A stretch of DNA of 64,000 nt, taken from positions 558,001 through 622,000 of the forward strand of contig WGNR01000012.1 in the NCBI GenBank assembly GCA_016124445.1, read 5' to 3'. Shown piece after piece: positions 51,604-61,381 of the stretch. The stretch comes from a bacterium (GTDB lineage: Bacteria > Planctomycetota > Planctomycetia > Pirellulales > Pirellulaceae). Numbering within the stretch: the first letter of the stretch is position 1; each line of letters begins with the position of its first letter. The notes beneath the pieces were generated by a model that worked only from the letters and a program-made list of their open reading frames with translations, searched no databases and had not been told where the DNA came from. The position numbers and the translations under genes were made by a program.

Positions 51604-54600
51604 ATGCCGGTTTCCGATATTGAAGTCAAAGGGGCCCGCGAACATAACCTTCGCGAAGTCACGCTGACACTTCCTCGCAATAAACTGATCTGCCTGACCG
51701 GCGTGAGCGGTAGCGGCAAGAGTTCGCTTGCGTTTGACACCGTCTATGCCGAAGGACAACGGCGTTACGTCGAAAGCCTTTCCAGCTATGCCCGGCAGTT
51801 CATGGGGCAGATGCCCAAGCCCGATGTCGATTACATCGGCGGTTTGACCCCCAGCATCTCGATCTCGCAAAAGACGACCAGCAACAATCCGCGCAGTACG
51901 GTTGGCACGATCACCGAGATCTACGATTACCTGCGCGTTATCTACTCGCGCGTCGGCCAAGGTTTCTGCAGCGAGTGCGGCAAAAAGCTGACGGCCCAGA
52001 CGCGGGAACAGATTCTCGAGCGAATCCTCGGCCAGGACGAAGGTACGTCATTCTCGGTCCTCGCGCCGCTGGTGCGTGGTCAGAAGGGGGAATTCAAAGA
52101 CCTCTTCATCGATTTGCTCAAGCAAGGCTTCGTCCGCGCTCGTGTCGATGGCGAAGTGATTCAGCTCAACGACGAGCTGCAGCTCGATCGCCAGATGCGG
52201 CATAACATCGAACTGGTGATCGATCGAATCGTCATCAAGGAAGGTATCCGCGGCAGGTTGGCCGAAGCGGTCGAGTTGGCCTTGAAGATGGGCGAAGGAA
52301 GCTTGATCATCGCCCCACGAGAACCGGAGCCCGTGGAAGGGGAAGCCGAAGACCAGCCACCCAAGCGGAAACGTGCCAAGAGCAAACGCAGCAAAACGGC
52401 CGTTGCCGGCGACATGATGTTTTCGGTCGACTATGCCTGCGTTGACTGTGGTATCTCGTACGTTCCTCCCACGCCGCAGCTATTCAGCTTCAACTCGCCT
52501 CAAGGGATGTGCCCGACCTGTGATGGTCTAGGCAAGGTCTATACCTTCGATCCAGAGCTCCTGGTCCCTGACGTCACGCTCAGCTTCAAGCAAGGCGCGA
52601 TCGAACTGCTGGGCAAGTGGAAAGAACTGGGTCGTTGGAAGCGGCACATCTACCAGGGTGTCGCCGACACGATGGAGCGGAAGTACGACCTGGGCAAAGG
52701 CGCGCTTCTGGAAACATCGTGGCGCGACATGGCCCAGGAGCATCAAGGCTACTTGCTGTGGGGCACCGGGGACGAGCATATCACGTTTACCTGGCGCGGC
52801 GGCAGCAGCCCGCAAATGTATGGCGGCACTTACGGCGGTATCATTCCCGATCTGCTGGAAAAGTACCACAACACCAATTCCAAGCCGCAGCAGCGTCAGT
52901 TGGAAAAGTACATGGCCACGGTGATCTGTCCGCAATGCCATGGCGACCGACTGAACCCGCAGGCTCGCAGTGTTAAGATCACCACCGCCAGCAAGCAGTT
53001 TGGCAAAGAGGCGACCAAGACGTTGCCGGAGATCTCGCAGCTTTCTATTCAGGAAGCGTCGGAGTTCTTCCAACAATTGGAACTGGACAGCCTGGGGATG
53101 AAGATTGCCGAGGAAGCGATCAAAGAAGTTCGCGGGCGACTTGGCTTTTTGCAGAATGTTGGTCTCGAGTACCTGACGCTTGACCGAACCGCGCCGACCT
53201 TGAGTGGCGGCGAGTCGCAGCGTATTCGCCTGGCAGGCCAGATCGGCTGCGGCCTGGTTGGCGTGACGTATATTCTCGACGAGCCTTCGATCGGCCTGCA
53301 TCCGCGCGACAACGACCGCCTGTTGGCAACGCTGAACGACCTGCGTGACCTGGGCAATACGGTTCTGGTAGTCGAGCACGACGAAGATACGATGCGCGTC
53401 GCCGATCATATCATCGACTTCGGTCCTGGGGCTGGCGTTCGGGGCGGATACGTCGTAGCCCAGGGCTCGGCCAAGCAGTTAGAAGCGGTCGACGAAAGCG
53501 TTACCGGGCGGTTTCTGTCGGGGAAAGAGAAGATCGAAATCCCCAAGACTCGCCGTGATATCGGCGAGAAAAAGCTGCGCATTGTCGGCGCCGCGCAGAA
53601 CAATCTGAAAGATATCACCGTCGACATTCCGCTGGGTGGATTCGTCTGCATCACTGGCGCGAGCGGCAGCGGCAAGAGTTCGCTCATCAATGGCATTCTG
53701 GTCGAAGCTCTTCGACGCGACTTGAACGGCGGGCTCGGCGAGCCAGGCGAGCATGAGCGAATCGAAGGGATCGAACATCTCGACAAGATGATCGCCATCG
53801 ATCAAAGCCCAATCGGCCGGACGCCCCGCAGTAACCCGGCCACCTATATCAAAGTCTTCGACGAAATCCGCGACCTGTTCGCGCAACTGCCGGAGTCTCG
53901 CAAACGCGGCTACAAGCCGGGACGCTTCAGCTTCAATGTCGATGGAGGCCGCTGCAGCGCGTGCGAAGGAAACGGGGCCAACAAGCTGGAAATGGACTTT
54001 CTGGCCGATATCTGGGTGACCTGTCCCGTTTGCGAAGGGCATCGATTCAACCGCGAAACGCTGGAAATCTTGTTCAAAGAAAAGTCGATCGCGGACATCC
54101 TGGAAATGGATGTGCAAGAGGCGCTGACCACCTTCGAGAACGTCCCTAAGATCGCCCAAAAACTGCAAACGCTACATGACGTTGGGCTCGACTACATCAA
54201 GCTCGGTCAGCCATCACCCACGCTTTCCGGCGGCGAAGCCCAGCGGATCAAGCTGGCCAAGGAACTTTCCAAACGCAGCACCGGCAAGACGCTCTACCTG
54301 CTAGACGAACCAACAACCGGGCTACACTTCGCCGACACCAAGATGCTGCTCAAGGTGCTGCACAACTTCGCCGATGCCGGCAACACGGTGCTGGTGGTCG
54401 AACACAACCTGGACGTCATCAAAACGGCCGACTGGGTCGTCGATTTGGGTCCCGATGGTGGCGCCAGCGGCGGGACGATCGTTGCCGAAGGCACGCCAGA
54501 GATGGTTGCCGCCGTCGAAGCTTCGCACACCGGGCAAGCACTGCTGCCGCTATTGGAAGGCAAGAGCAGCCGCGCTGTCGCCGAGATCAAACGAGCGGCC

Positions 54601-57600
54601 AAGCAGTCGCAGCAGACCGCGAAGGCAGCCGCGAAGCAAATCGACGTCCGGGGTGCCAAGATGCACAACCTGAAGGACGTCAGCGTTAGCATCGATCGCA
54701 ACAAGATGACCGTTTTCTGCGGCCCAAGCGGCAGCGGCAAAAGCTCGTTGGCGATGGATACTATCTATGCCGAAGGCCAACGGCGCTACGTCGAAAGCCT
54801 GAGTGCCTATGCCCGCCAGTTCGTCGGTCAGATGCAGAAGCCGAAGGTCGATCATATCGAAGGGCTTTCGCCAGCGATCGCGATCGAGCAGAAGAACCTG
54901 GGCAAGTCACCTCGTTCGACCGTCGGCACCGTGACCGAAATCTACGACTACCTTCGCGTACTGATGAGCCGTCTCGGCGAGCCGCATTGTCCCGATTGCG
55001 ATGTGCCGATTAAAACGCAAACGTCGACGCAAATCACCGACAAAGTGCTGCAGGAAGAAGAAGGCACCAAGCTCTTCTTGCTCGCACCACGCACTCTCGA
55101 CACCGGACAGCAATATTCCGACTTGTGGGAAGAACTTAAATCGGCCGGCTATCAACGGGTACGTGTTGATGGCGTGGTCCATACGATTGATCGCCCACCC
55201 AAGATCGATCGCCGCCGCAAGCATGACGTGGAAGTGGTGGTCGACCGCATCGTCGTGAGGCAAGATGCCCGGCCGCGAATTGCCGATAGCGTGGAGATCG
55301 CGCTGAGTCAATCGGGCGGTGTGCTGGTGATTGCCTATGCGGAAGACGACGTACCGGAAGCGCATTGGCGAACGAAGCGTTTGAGTCAAAAGCTTTCGTG
55401 CGAATCGTGCGACCGCAGCTTCGAGCCTTTATCGCCCCACAACTTCTCGTTCAACAGTTACCTGGGCTGGTGCCCGGACTGCGAAGGGCTCGGCACGCAA
55501 ACCGGAGCGGATCCGACGGCTCTGTTGAGCGACCCGAAGAAGAGCCTGGCCGAAGGTGCCTTGCGACTGTGGCCCGATTTGAAATCGCCACTGGCAATGA
55601 AGATGCTCGAGGCGATCTGCGAAAAGAACAAGATCCCGACCGACGTCCCGTTCGATCAGCTTGGGGCACGGCAGCGTCGCATCATCCTGCATGGCACCGG
55701 CGATACGATCTACGAGATCTATGCCGATGCGAAGAAGACGAAGCTCGACTTCCGCTTCCAGTTCAAAGGGCTTTACCCGGCCCTGGAAGATGCCTCGCGA
55801 TTGAGTCCGTCGTTCCGCGGTCAGTTGGAATCGCTGGTGGCCGAGGTCGAATGCACCACCTGCGATGGATCGCGACTGCGCGACGACGCCTCGGCGGTTC
55901 GTTTCCGCAAGAAGAGCATTCGCGATATCACCAGCATGCCTCTAGCCGAGCTCTTGGAATTCATCCGTGCGGCCAAGCTGAAGAAGCGAGAGACCAAGAT
56001 CGCCGGCGAGATCATGCGCGAGATTGAAAGCCGCGTGGAATTCCTGCTGGACGTTGGTTTGGAGTACCTAACACTTCGACGAACGGCACCAACTCTCTCG
56101 GCCGGTGAAGCACAACGTATCCGACTGGCCAGCCAGCTTGGCAGCGGGTTGTGCGGCGTGCTGTACGTGCTGGACGAACCGACGATTGGTCTGCATCCCC
56201 GCGACAATTTGCGGCTGCTCAAAGCGTTGCATCGCCTGCGTGACCTGGGCAATACGTTGATTGTGGTCGAACACGATCAGGAAGTGATTGAAGGGAGCGA
56301 TCGTCTGGTCGACTTCGGTCCCCAGGCAGGCCGCAACGGCGGAACGATTGTCGCCGAAGGAACACCCAAGCAGATCGCCAAGTCGGCTAAGTCGGTGACC
56401 GGTCCGTATGTATCGGGCAAAACGGCCATCTATGCACCTTCGAATCGGCGCATGATGTCGATCTCAGGCAGCACCAACGAAGAGGTGATCTCCGAATTCA
56501 CCAGTCCTTCCGGCGAATGGCTTGAGGTTGTCGGGGCCAATCATCGCAATCTTCGCGATGTGAACGTGCAGATCCCGCTGGGCGCTTTCGTCGTGGTTGG
56601 CGGCCCAAGTGGCAGTGGTAAAAGCACCCTGATTCAAGACATTCTGTACAACACGCTGGCTCGGCGACTGCATCGGGCATCCACCATTCCTGGCGCTCAC
56701 GACGCGCTGCGGGGTGTCGAGAACATCAACAAGGTGATCCGAGTCGATCAACAGCCGATCGGGAACAGCCCCAGCTCCAACCCGGCGACTTACACCGGCG
56801 CATTCGATTTGATTCGCGAACTGTTCGCCCAGCTTCCCGACGCCAAGGTTCGCGGCTACGCGGCCCGTCGATTTAGCTTCAATGTCGAAGGGGGACGATG
56901 CGAAGACTGCCAAGGCATGGGCCAAAAATGTATCGAGATGCACTTCCTGCCTGATGTCTGGGTCACGTGCGAAACGTGCGATGGTCGCCGCTACAACGAC
57001 GAAACCTTGGCGGTTAAATTCCATGGGCAGTCGATCTCGGACGTCTTGGAAATGTCATGCGGCCAGGCCGTGCAATTGTTCGAGAATATTCCGAAGATCC
57101 GCCGCATTCTGCAGACGCTATGCGATGTGGGACTCGACTACGTCACGCTAGGCCAGTCGGCACCAACGCTTTCAGGCGGTGAAGCCCAGCGGGTGAAACT
57201 TGCCAGCGAACTGGCTCGACCTGATACCGGGAAAACGCTTTACCTGCTGGACGAACCATCGACCGGGCTGCACTTCGAGGATCTGAAGAAGCTGCTGGAA
57301 GTATTCCATCGGCTGGTCGACATGGGGAATACGGTTGTGGTGATCGAGCACAATCTCGACATCCTCAAGCAGGCCGACTGGGTCATCGAAATGGGACCGG
57401 AAGCGGGCCAGGCAGGCGGCCAGGTTGTTACAACCGGCACGCCGGAAGACATCGTCACGTATTCCAAGTCGTTCCAGAAGCTGGCCAAAAAGCAGAAGAG
57501 TGACGAATCGACCCTGGTCGACGAACGGGGCATGACTTGGCTGCGCAGCCACACCGGCGAAGCACTAGGTCCCGTTTTGGCAGCCGCACCGCTGCAAGAG

Positions 57601-58629
57601 CGACCACTGTACGATCCGCACGCGACCGATTCCCAGAGGGAAGGGGATCTCGATATCGACGATGTCGGCGCCCAGATTCAAATGCCGTGGGAAATTGACG
57701 GTCGGCGCTGGCACACGAAGGATCGCGTCGGTCGAGATGGCCAGCCCTGCAACTGGGATGGAAAGATCCTGGCGGAAGTCGTCGACCGCATTCAAGCTTC
57801 CGATTCGTTTAGCGACACTAACTGGAACTCGCGGACGATTGTCGAGATTGCCGCCAAGAAGAAGTCGGACGGCTGGTTCCTGCATGCGATCACTGGCGAA
57901 AGCTGGCTGCTGAAATTGAAGTTCCGCGTGATGAAGGGAACGTTCAACAAATACGAACTCCCCCAGGAACTCGATCTGCCGACGCTGAACCAGATGGACG
58001 ACCTGCCGATTTACAGCAACGATCCACGTGTGAAAGTGAAGAACCTGCGGGGTCCTTTCCAGGAAATTGAAATCCGGGCCCACAGCTGGCAAGAGATCAA
58101 CAAGCCTGCCTTTTGGAAGTTCGTCGATGACGCGGTGATTGGCTTTGAGAAATACGAAGCCACCATCAGCCAAGATGTCGAAAGCCACATGCCGTGGAAA
58201 AAGCTAGGCGAAAAGTGGCATCTATCCCGCAAAGGGTTCCCGCCAGGTAAGAAGGTAGCCTGGGACCAATCGGTGCTCGAAGATGTGATCGAACTTCTAC
58301 AGGATGTCGCGCCACAGGGCGAGATTCTGTGGAATAACCAGGTTTTGATCAACATGATGCTGCCCGGCAAACGCACGGCCTGGGCGGTAGTAACCACCAA
58401 AAAACCTGAGCATATTCGCTTGGAATTAAAGACCTCCAAAGCATCGACCACGCAAGGAAGAATCGCCGAATTGGGACACGAACCAGATGTCGACCATACC
58501 CGCAGCGGCGAAGAAGTAGTTCGTTTGCATTTCCGCAACGAATCGGATCTGAAGAAAGGGGACTTGCGAGCATTCCTGGAAGAGCATCTCGGCGGCGAAA
58601 CCTCTTCTGGTCAACGAACGCTCCTCTAA
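51604..58629 (+). CDS. uvrA: Giant tandem UvrA: two complete UvrA units in one chain plus a C-terminal repeat extension
   Basis: 2341 residues, about 2.4 times ordinary UvrA (about 940). There are four ABC ATPase units. Walker A: GVSGSGKSS at 33, GASGSGKSS near 685, GPSGSGKSS near 1040, GPSGSGKST near 1667. Signatures: LSGGE near 533 and 873, LSAGE near 1498, LSGGE near 1856. Each half has its UvrA zinc modules (in the second: CESC..CPDC and CEDC..CETC) and DEPxxGLHP/HF Walker B motifs. UvrA acts as a dimer in damage recognition, so this may be a covalent dimer. An Ala/Lys/Gln linker lies near 993-1012. Residues 1960-2341 hold an extension with two copies of an unrecognised module. A normal start follows the expected MPVSDIEVKGAREHNL pattern. 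Confidence 0.92.
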   Translation: MPVSDIEVKGAREHNLREVTLTLPRNKLICLTGVSGSGKSSLAFDTVYAEGQRRYVESLSSYARQFMGQMPKPDVDYIGGLTPSISISQKTTSNNPRSTVGTITEIYDYLRVIYSRVGQGFCSECGKKLTAQTREQILERILGQDEGTSFSVLAPLVRGQKGEFKDLFIDLLKQGFVRARVDGEVIQLNDELQLDRQMRHNIELVIDRIVIKEGIRGRLAEAVELALKMGEGSLIIAPREPEPVEGEAEDQPPKRKRAKSKRSKTAVAGDMMFSVDYACVDCGISYVPPTPQLFSFNSPQGMCPTCDGLGKVYTFDPELLVPDVTLSFKQGAIELLGKWKELGRWKRHIYQGVADTMERKYDLGKGALLETSWRDMAQEHQGYLLWGTGDEHITFTWRGGSSPQMYGGTYGGIIPDLLEKYHNTNSKPQQRQLEKYMATVICPQCHGDRLNPQARSVKITTASKQFGKEATKTLPEISQLSIQEASEFFQQLELDSLGMKIAEEAIKEVRGRLGFLQNVGLEYLTLDRTAPTLSGGESQRIRLAGQIGCGLVGVTYILDEPSIGLHPRDNDRLLATLNDLRDLGNTVLVVEHDEDTMRVADHIIDFGPGAGVRGGYVVAQGSAKQLEAVDESVTGRFLSGKEKIEIPKTRRDIGEKKLRIVGAAQNNLKDITVDIPLGGFVCITGASGSGKSSLINGILVEALRRDLNGGLGEPGEHERIEGIEHLDKMIAIDQSPIGRTPRSNPATYIKVFDEIRDLFAQLPESRKRGYKPGRFSFNVDGGRCSACEGNGANKLEMDFLADIWVTCPVCEGHRFNRETLEILFKEKSIADILEMDVQEALTTFENVPKIAQKLQTLHDVGLDYIKLGQPSPTLSGGEAQRIKLAKELSKRSTGKTLYLLDEPTTGLHFADTKMLLKVLHNFADAGNTVLVVEHNLDVIKTADWVVDLGPDGGASGGTIVAEGTPEMVAAVEASHTGQALLPLLEGKSSRAVAEIKRAAKQSQQTAKAAAKQIDVRGAKMHNLKDVSVSIDRNKMTVFCGPSGSGKSSLAMDTIYAEGQRRYVESLSAYARQFVGQMQKPKVDHIEGLSPAIAIEQKNLGKSPRSTVGTVTEIYDYLRVLMSRLGEPHCPDCDVPIKTQTSTQITDKVLQEEEGTKLFLLAPRTLDTGQQYSDLWEELKSAGYQRVRVDGVVHTIDRPPKIDRRRKHDVEVVVDRIVVRQDARPRIADSVEIALSQSGGVLVIAYAEDDVPEAHWRTKRLSQKLSCESCDRSFEPLSPHNFSFNSYLGWCPDCEGLGTQTGADPTALLSDPKKSLAEGALRLWPDLKSPLAMKMLEAICEKNKIPTDVPFDQLGARQRRIILHGTGDTIYEIYADAKKTKLDFRFQFKGLYPALEDASRLSPSFRGQLESLVAEVECTTCDGSRLRDDASAVRFRKKSIRDITSMPLAELLEFIRAAKLKKRETKIAGEIMREIESRVEFLLDVGLEYLTLRRTAPTLSAGEAQRIRLASQLGSGLCGVLYVLDEPTIGLHPRDNLRLLKALHRLRDLGNTLIVVEHDQEVIEGSDRLVDFGPQAGRNGGTIVAEGTPKQIAKSAKSVTGPYVSGKTAIYAPSNRRMMSISGSTNEEVISEFTSPSGEWLEVVGANHRNLRDVNVQIPLGAFVVVGGPSGSGKSTLIQDILYNTLARRLHRASTIPGAHDALRGVENINKVIRVDQQPIGNSPSSNPATYTGAFDLIRELFAQLPDAKVRGYAARRFSFNVEGGRCEDCQGMGQKCIEMHFLPDVWVTCETCDGRRYNDETLAVKFHGQSISDVLEMSCGQAVQLFENIPKIRRILQTLCDVGLDYVTLGQSAPTLSGGEAQRVKLASELARPDTGKTLYLLDEPSTGLHFEDLKKLLEVFHRLVDMGNTVVVIEHNLDILKQADWVIEMGPEAGQAGGQVVTTGTPEDIVTYSKSFQKLAKKQKSDESTLVDERGMTWLRSHTGEALGPVLAAAPLQERPLYDPHATDSQREGDLDIDDVGAQIQMPWEIDGRRWHTKDRVGRDGQPCNWDGKILAEVVDRIQASDSFSDTNWNSRTIVEIAAKKKSDGWFLHAITGESWLLKLKFRVMKGTFNKYELPQELDLPTLNQMDDLPIYSNDPRVKVKNLRGPFQEIEIRAHSWQEINKPAFWKFVDDAVIGFEKYEATISQDVESHMPWKKLGEKWHLSRKGFPPGKKVAWDQSVLEDVIELLQDVAPQGEILWNNQVLINMMLPGKRTAWAVVTTKKPEHIRLELKTSKASTTQGRIAELGHEPDVDHTRSGEEVVRLHFRNESDLKKGDLRAFLEEHLGGETSSGQRTLL
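57682..58440 (+). other. C-terminal repeat modules of the tandem UvrA
   Basis: Within the UvrA gene. Two copies align by pattern: MPWEIDGRRWH..WDGKILAEVVDRI..WNSRTIVEI (residues about 2027-2115) and MPWKKLGEKWH..WDQSVLEDVIELL..WNNQVLINM (about 2196-2285). Each has MPW, GxxWH, a second Trp-Asp, a helix and WN. I recognise no named domain. Confidence 0.55.
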
Positions 58630-58918
58630 TCGCGGCTTAACGAACGCGTGTTTTCCATTGAGTATTTGCATGCATTTCGCTCGGGAAAACAGGGCCCAAA
58701 TCGATGCACGCGAGCCCGAAAAATTTGCTGAAACTTTTTCATACTGAGCAGCGATTGACCATCGTTCCTAACTCTTTATGGTGTTTCAATCTTCGTCAAA
58801 ACGACGTCCAGAATAGTTGGCAAACTAACGTTTGACGCAATGCGGATTCCCGTTACTAATGGAGAAATGGGTCATTTTCGGCTCATCTACTTCCACCGAG
58901 TCATAGAGGAGAACGCGC

Positions 58919-59302
58919 ATGAAATCGAAGCCAACCGTGGCTATCTTGGGAGCGAGTGGGGAACGCTCCAAGTATGGGAACAAATCGGTACGTGCTCACC
59001 TGCAACGCGGGTACGAGGTTTTTCCGGTGAACCCAAAAGGTGGCCAGATCGAAGGATTGAAAGTTTATACCTCGTTACGAGACATCCCAGTCGATCGGTT
59101 GGACCGAATCAGCGTGTATGTTCCTCCTTCAGTTGGCTTGAAGATGGTTTCCGACATCGCCTCGAAGCCAGCCAACGAAGTCTTCTTCAATCCAGGCAGC
59201 GAGAGTGCCGAATTGATCGAAGCAGCCCGCCAATGTGGCATCGATCCAATTCAGGCTTGCAGCATCGTCGATGTTGGCGTTACCCCAGCCAGCTTCGAAT
59301 AG
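58919..59302 (+). CDS. CoA-binding domain protein
   Basis: 127 residues, the size of a single CoA-binding (Rossmann-like) domain. VAILGASGERSKYGNKSVRAHLQRGYEVFPVNPKG contains the GASxxxxK(Y/F)GN pattern that binds the CoA phosphate. VYVPPSVGLKMV and FNPGSESAELIEAARQCGI continue the fold. Such small proteins are relatives of the succinyl-CoA synthetase alpha N-domain and are often called YccU-like. GAGGAG lies about six bases before the ATG. Role unknown. It stands alone between the UvrA gene and a convergent membrane protein gene. Confidence 0.85.
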   Translation: MKSKPTVAILGASGERSKYGNKSVRAHLQRGYEVFPVNPKGGQIEGLKVYTSLRDIPVDRLDRISVYVPPSVGLKMVSDIASKPANEVFFNPGSESAELIEAARQCGIDPIQACSIVDVGVTPASFE

Positions 59303-59418
59303 ACGCTCGTTCCCATCTGCGACTCCCAATCCTCTAAAACTGGCGCTGCGGGGCTGTACCGCAGTGCAAGCGGGCGATAGATTCGCTGCTTACGCCCTTG
59401 AAGATTCGCCTGAGAAAA

Positions 59419-60912
59419 TCAGGCAGCTTGCTTGCCTTCGTCGCTGGGAGGCGGCCCCTGGCTCGATCTTTTGAGCCATCCTTCTCCAATGACTCGCAGT
59501 GCTACCCGGTCCTCGAGATTCGGACGGAAGATCGTCAGCAGCATCAGCGGCATGTACCAAGCAATGTAGGTCGTTCCGTCGTTGGCGTGCCAGAATTGGG
59601 CCGCCAACATCAGCCCGGCGGTGCAGCTGAGCAGCGTGCCCAGGTTCTTTTGGGCCGGCCAGATCGCAAACGCGATTGAGATCACCGCGAACGCCGCCAA
59701 AACCGGAATGCGGTAGGCATTCGAGTTGAAGTAGTAATTCCAGAATCCGGTGTAACCTTCGTCACGTGGTAGCCACAGGCCGAACATTGCCCGGAATTGG
59801 TTCAGGAAAGTCTCGAAGTCGCTGGATGTAAACGCCAGCGAGAGAGTCAGCACCAGCAAAGTTGCCAACACGCCAATCAAGAAGCGTCCTCGTCCCCGTT
59901 CCCAGTAGTAGCTGAACCAGAGGGGTAAGAGAAACAGCGGGTAGTACAACGTCCCAATCGCAAAGCCGATAAAGATGCCGGACACCAACGGCTGCCGGTA
60001 GAAGAAGATCGCCCAAACCAACAGCGCAGCGGGCAAAACATGGTCGATTCGACCAGTGTAAACCGCGGCATACGGTAGCAGAAAGTAGAACATCGCCGCA
60101 CCGACACCCATCTTGATGTTGTCGAAGTGCCGGTACCCGACCAACACGATCCCGGCGATCAGTGCCAGGTTCGCAAGAATTGCCATCGTTTTGGTAACGA
60201 TGATCGTAATCTTCTCGGTTGTTTCCAGGTCGGTCGGTTCTGCCTGGGCCAGTTGATAGGTCGGAATCCGCGGCACCAATAGCAGCATGCGATAGCCGGG
60301 CCCAAAATGCCGGAGCGAGTTTTCCACTTCCTTGGGGTTGCTCTTGGAAGCTTCGCGAACCCCCCGCAGGTCGGCATCAGAAGGACGTCCTACGATCACA
60401 TTGGTCATCAAGAAGATGAATAGCGCGCAGGTAATGAATGTCATCCCGCCAATCGTCAGGTTGGGATCCAGCAAAGGGCGCCTTACCATGGTGGGATCGA
60501 CGAACAAGCGAATGACAATCAGCGCACTGACGCAAAACAGCCAGATGTAACCTGCTTTCTCCAGCGTCTTGCCGATCTGTAGCAGGTCTTGCCGCGAGGG
60601 AGCATTCTCTTGCGGAATCGTTTTGACAACGGCCAGTTCTTCCGGCGGAGGCGGGACATTCGCCTCTAATTGAGGAACCAGCGGAATAACTTCTGCCGGA
60701 ACGACCGGGATACTAGTCGCTCGATTAATGCTTTGCTGGCCGAAGTAGGTCATCAGCAACCCTGGGGCCAACGCAATGATCAGCAAGATGTCAAGATTCC
60801 GAACGCTCCAAACGCGGTTGAACTTGAAGTACAACCCAATCACCAACAGCGACGACAGGTAGGCCCAGGTCGTCGGGTTGACGCTTTCGTATTGAAAGAG
60901 AATCTCGCGCAT
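59419..60912 (-). CDS. Multi-spanning membrane protein, possibly a glycosyltransferase-87-like protein
   Basis: 497 residues with about ten hydrophobic segments. Between the second and third is a Pro/Glu-rich extracytoplasmic loop (PVVPAEVIPLVPQLEANVPPPP). The later helices with GRIDHVLPAALLVWAIFFYRQPLVSGIFIGFAIGTLYYPLFLLPLWF, cited only in outline, resemble GT87/DUF2029-type polyprenyl-linked mannosyltransferases: a charged pair (RxDH) then repeated small-aromatic helices. The catalytic Asp of GT-C enzymes near the first loop is not clear, so this is only a resemblance. The C-terminus is soluble. The gene converges with the CoA-binding gene. Confidence 0.6.
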   Translation of the reverse strand: MREILFQYESVNPTTWAYLSSLLVIGLYFKFNRVWSVRNLDILLIIALAPGLLMTYFGQQSINRATSIPVVPAEVIPLVPQLEANVPPPPEELAVVKTIPQENAPSRQDLLQIGKTLEKAGYIWLFCVSALIVIRLFVDPTMVRRPLLDPNLTIGGMTFITCALFIFLMTNVIVGRPSDADLRGVREASKSNPKEVENSLRHFGPGYRMLLLVPRIPTYQLAQAEPTDLETTEKITIIVTKTMAILANLALIAGIVLVGYRHFDNIKMGVGAAMFYFLLPYAAVYTGRIDHVLPAALLVWAIFFYRQPLVSGIFIGFAIGTLYYPLFLLPLWFSYYWERGRGRFLIGVLATLLVLTLSLAFTSSDFETFLNQFRAMFGLWLPRDEGYTGFWNYYFNSNAYRIPVLAAFAVISIAFAIWPAQKNLGTLLSCTAGLMLAAQFWHANDGTTYIAWYMPLMLLTIFRPNLEDRVALRVIGEGWLKRSSQGPPPSDEGKQAA

Positions 60913-61381
60913 TGAGCCAGTGGGTTCGGTAGCGACGCGGAAGGATGGTCGTTTCCTACGACCGATATTCGGTGGAGACCGTCAGCAATGGACCCGCCAG
61001 CTATCATTATCAGCGAATCCAATGCCTAATTCCAAGCCCACGAAAGAGACGTGCGGGTAGGAAAACCAAGAAGTTTGGCAGGAAAGCGGGTCGTTCGTAA
61101 CTTCAAGAAGATTACGCATTTCCGGCAAAAACACAAGAATCGAGAGAGTTCCGCATCGTTTGGTCCCGTGACAGGCAAATTGCTTCGCCGAAACTGCTAT
61201 CTGCTCCCCCAACTTATCTCTGGTACTTTGGGGAGAAACCTCGTACTATGGCCGATAGTTAGGGTTTTCACATCCACGTTAGGCAGATTCCCGGCCGGTG
61301 ACTGCGCCAGACACTCGGTTGCGGGACTTTTCGGGCCAACCTTCCATACCCATTTGCCAGACCCCTTTGAGGACTCAATTC
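60913..61381. other. Divergent intergenic region, no gene found
   Basis: About 470 bases between the leftward membrane protein gene and the rightward anchored protein gene. No frame here has a signal, motif or ribosome binding site. A GAGG site precedes the chosen start at 61382. Confidence 0.4.
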
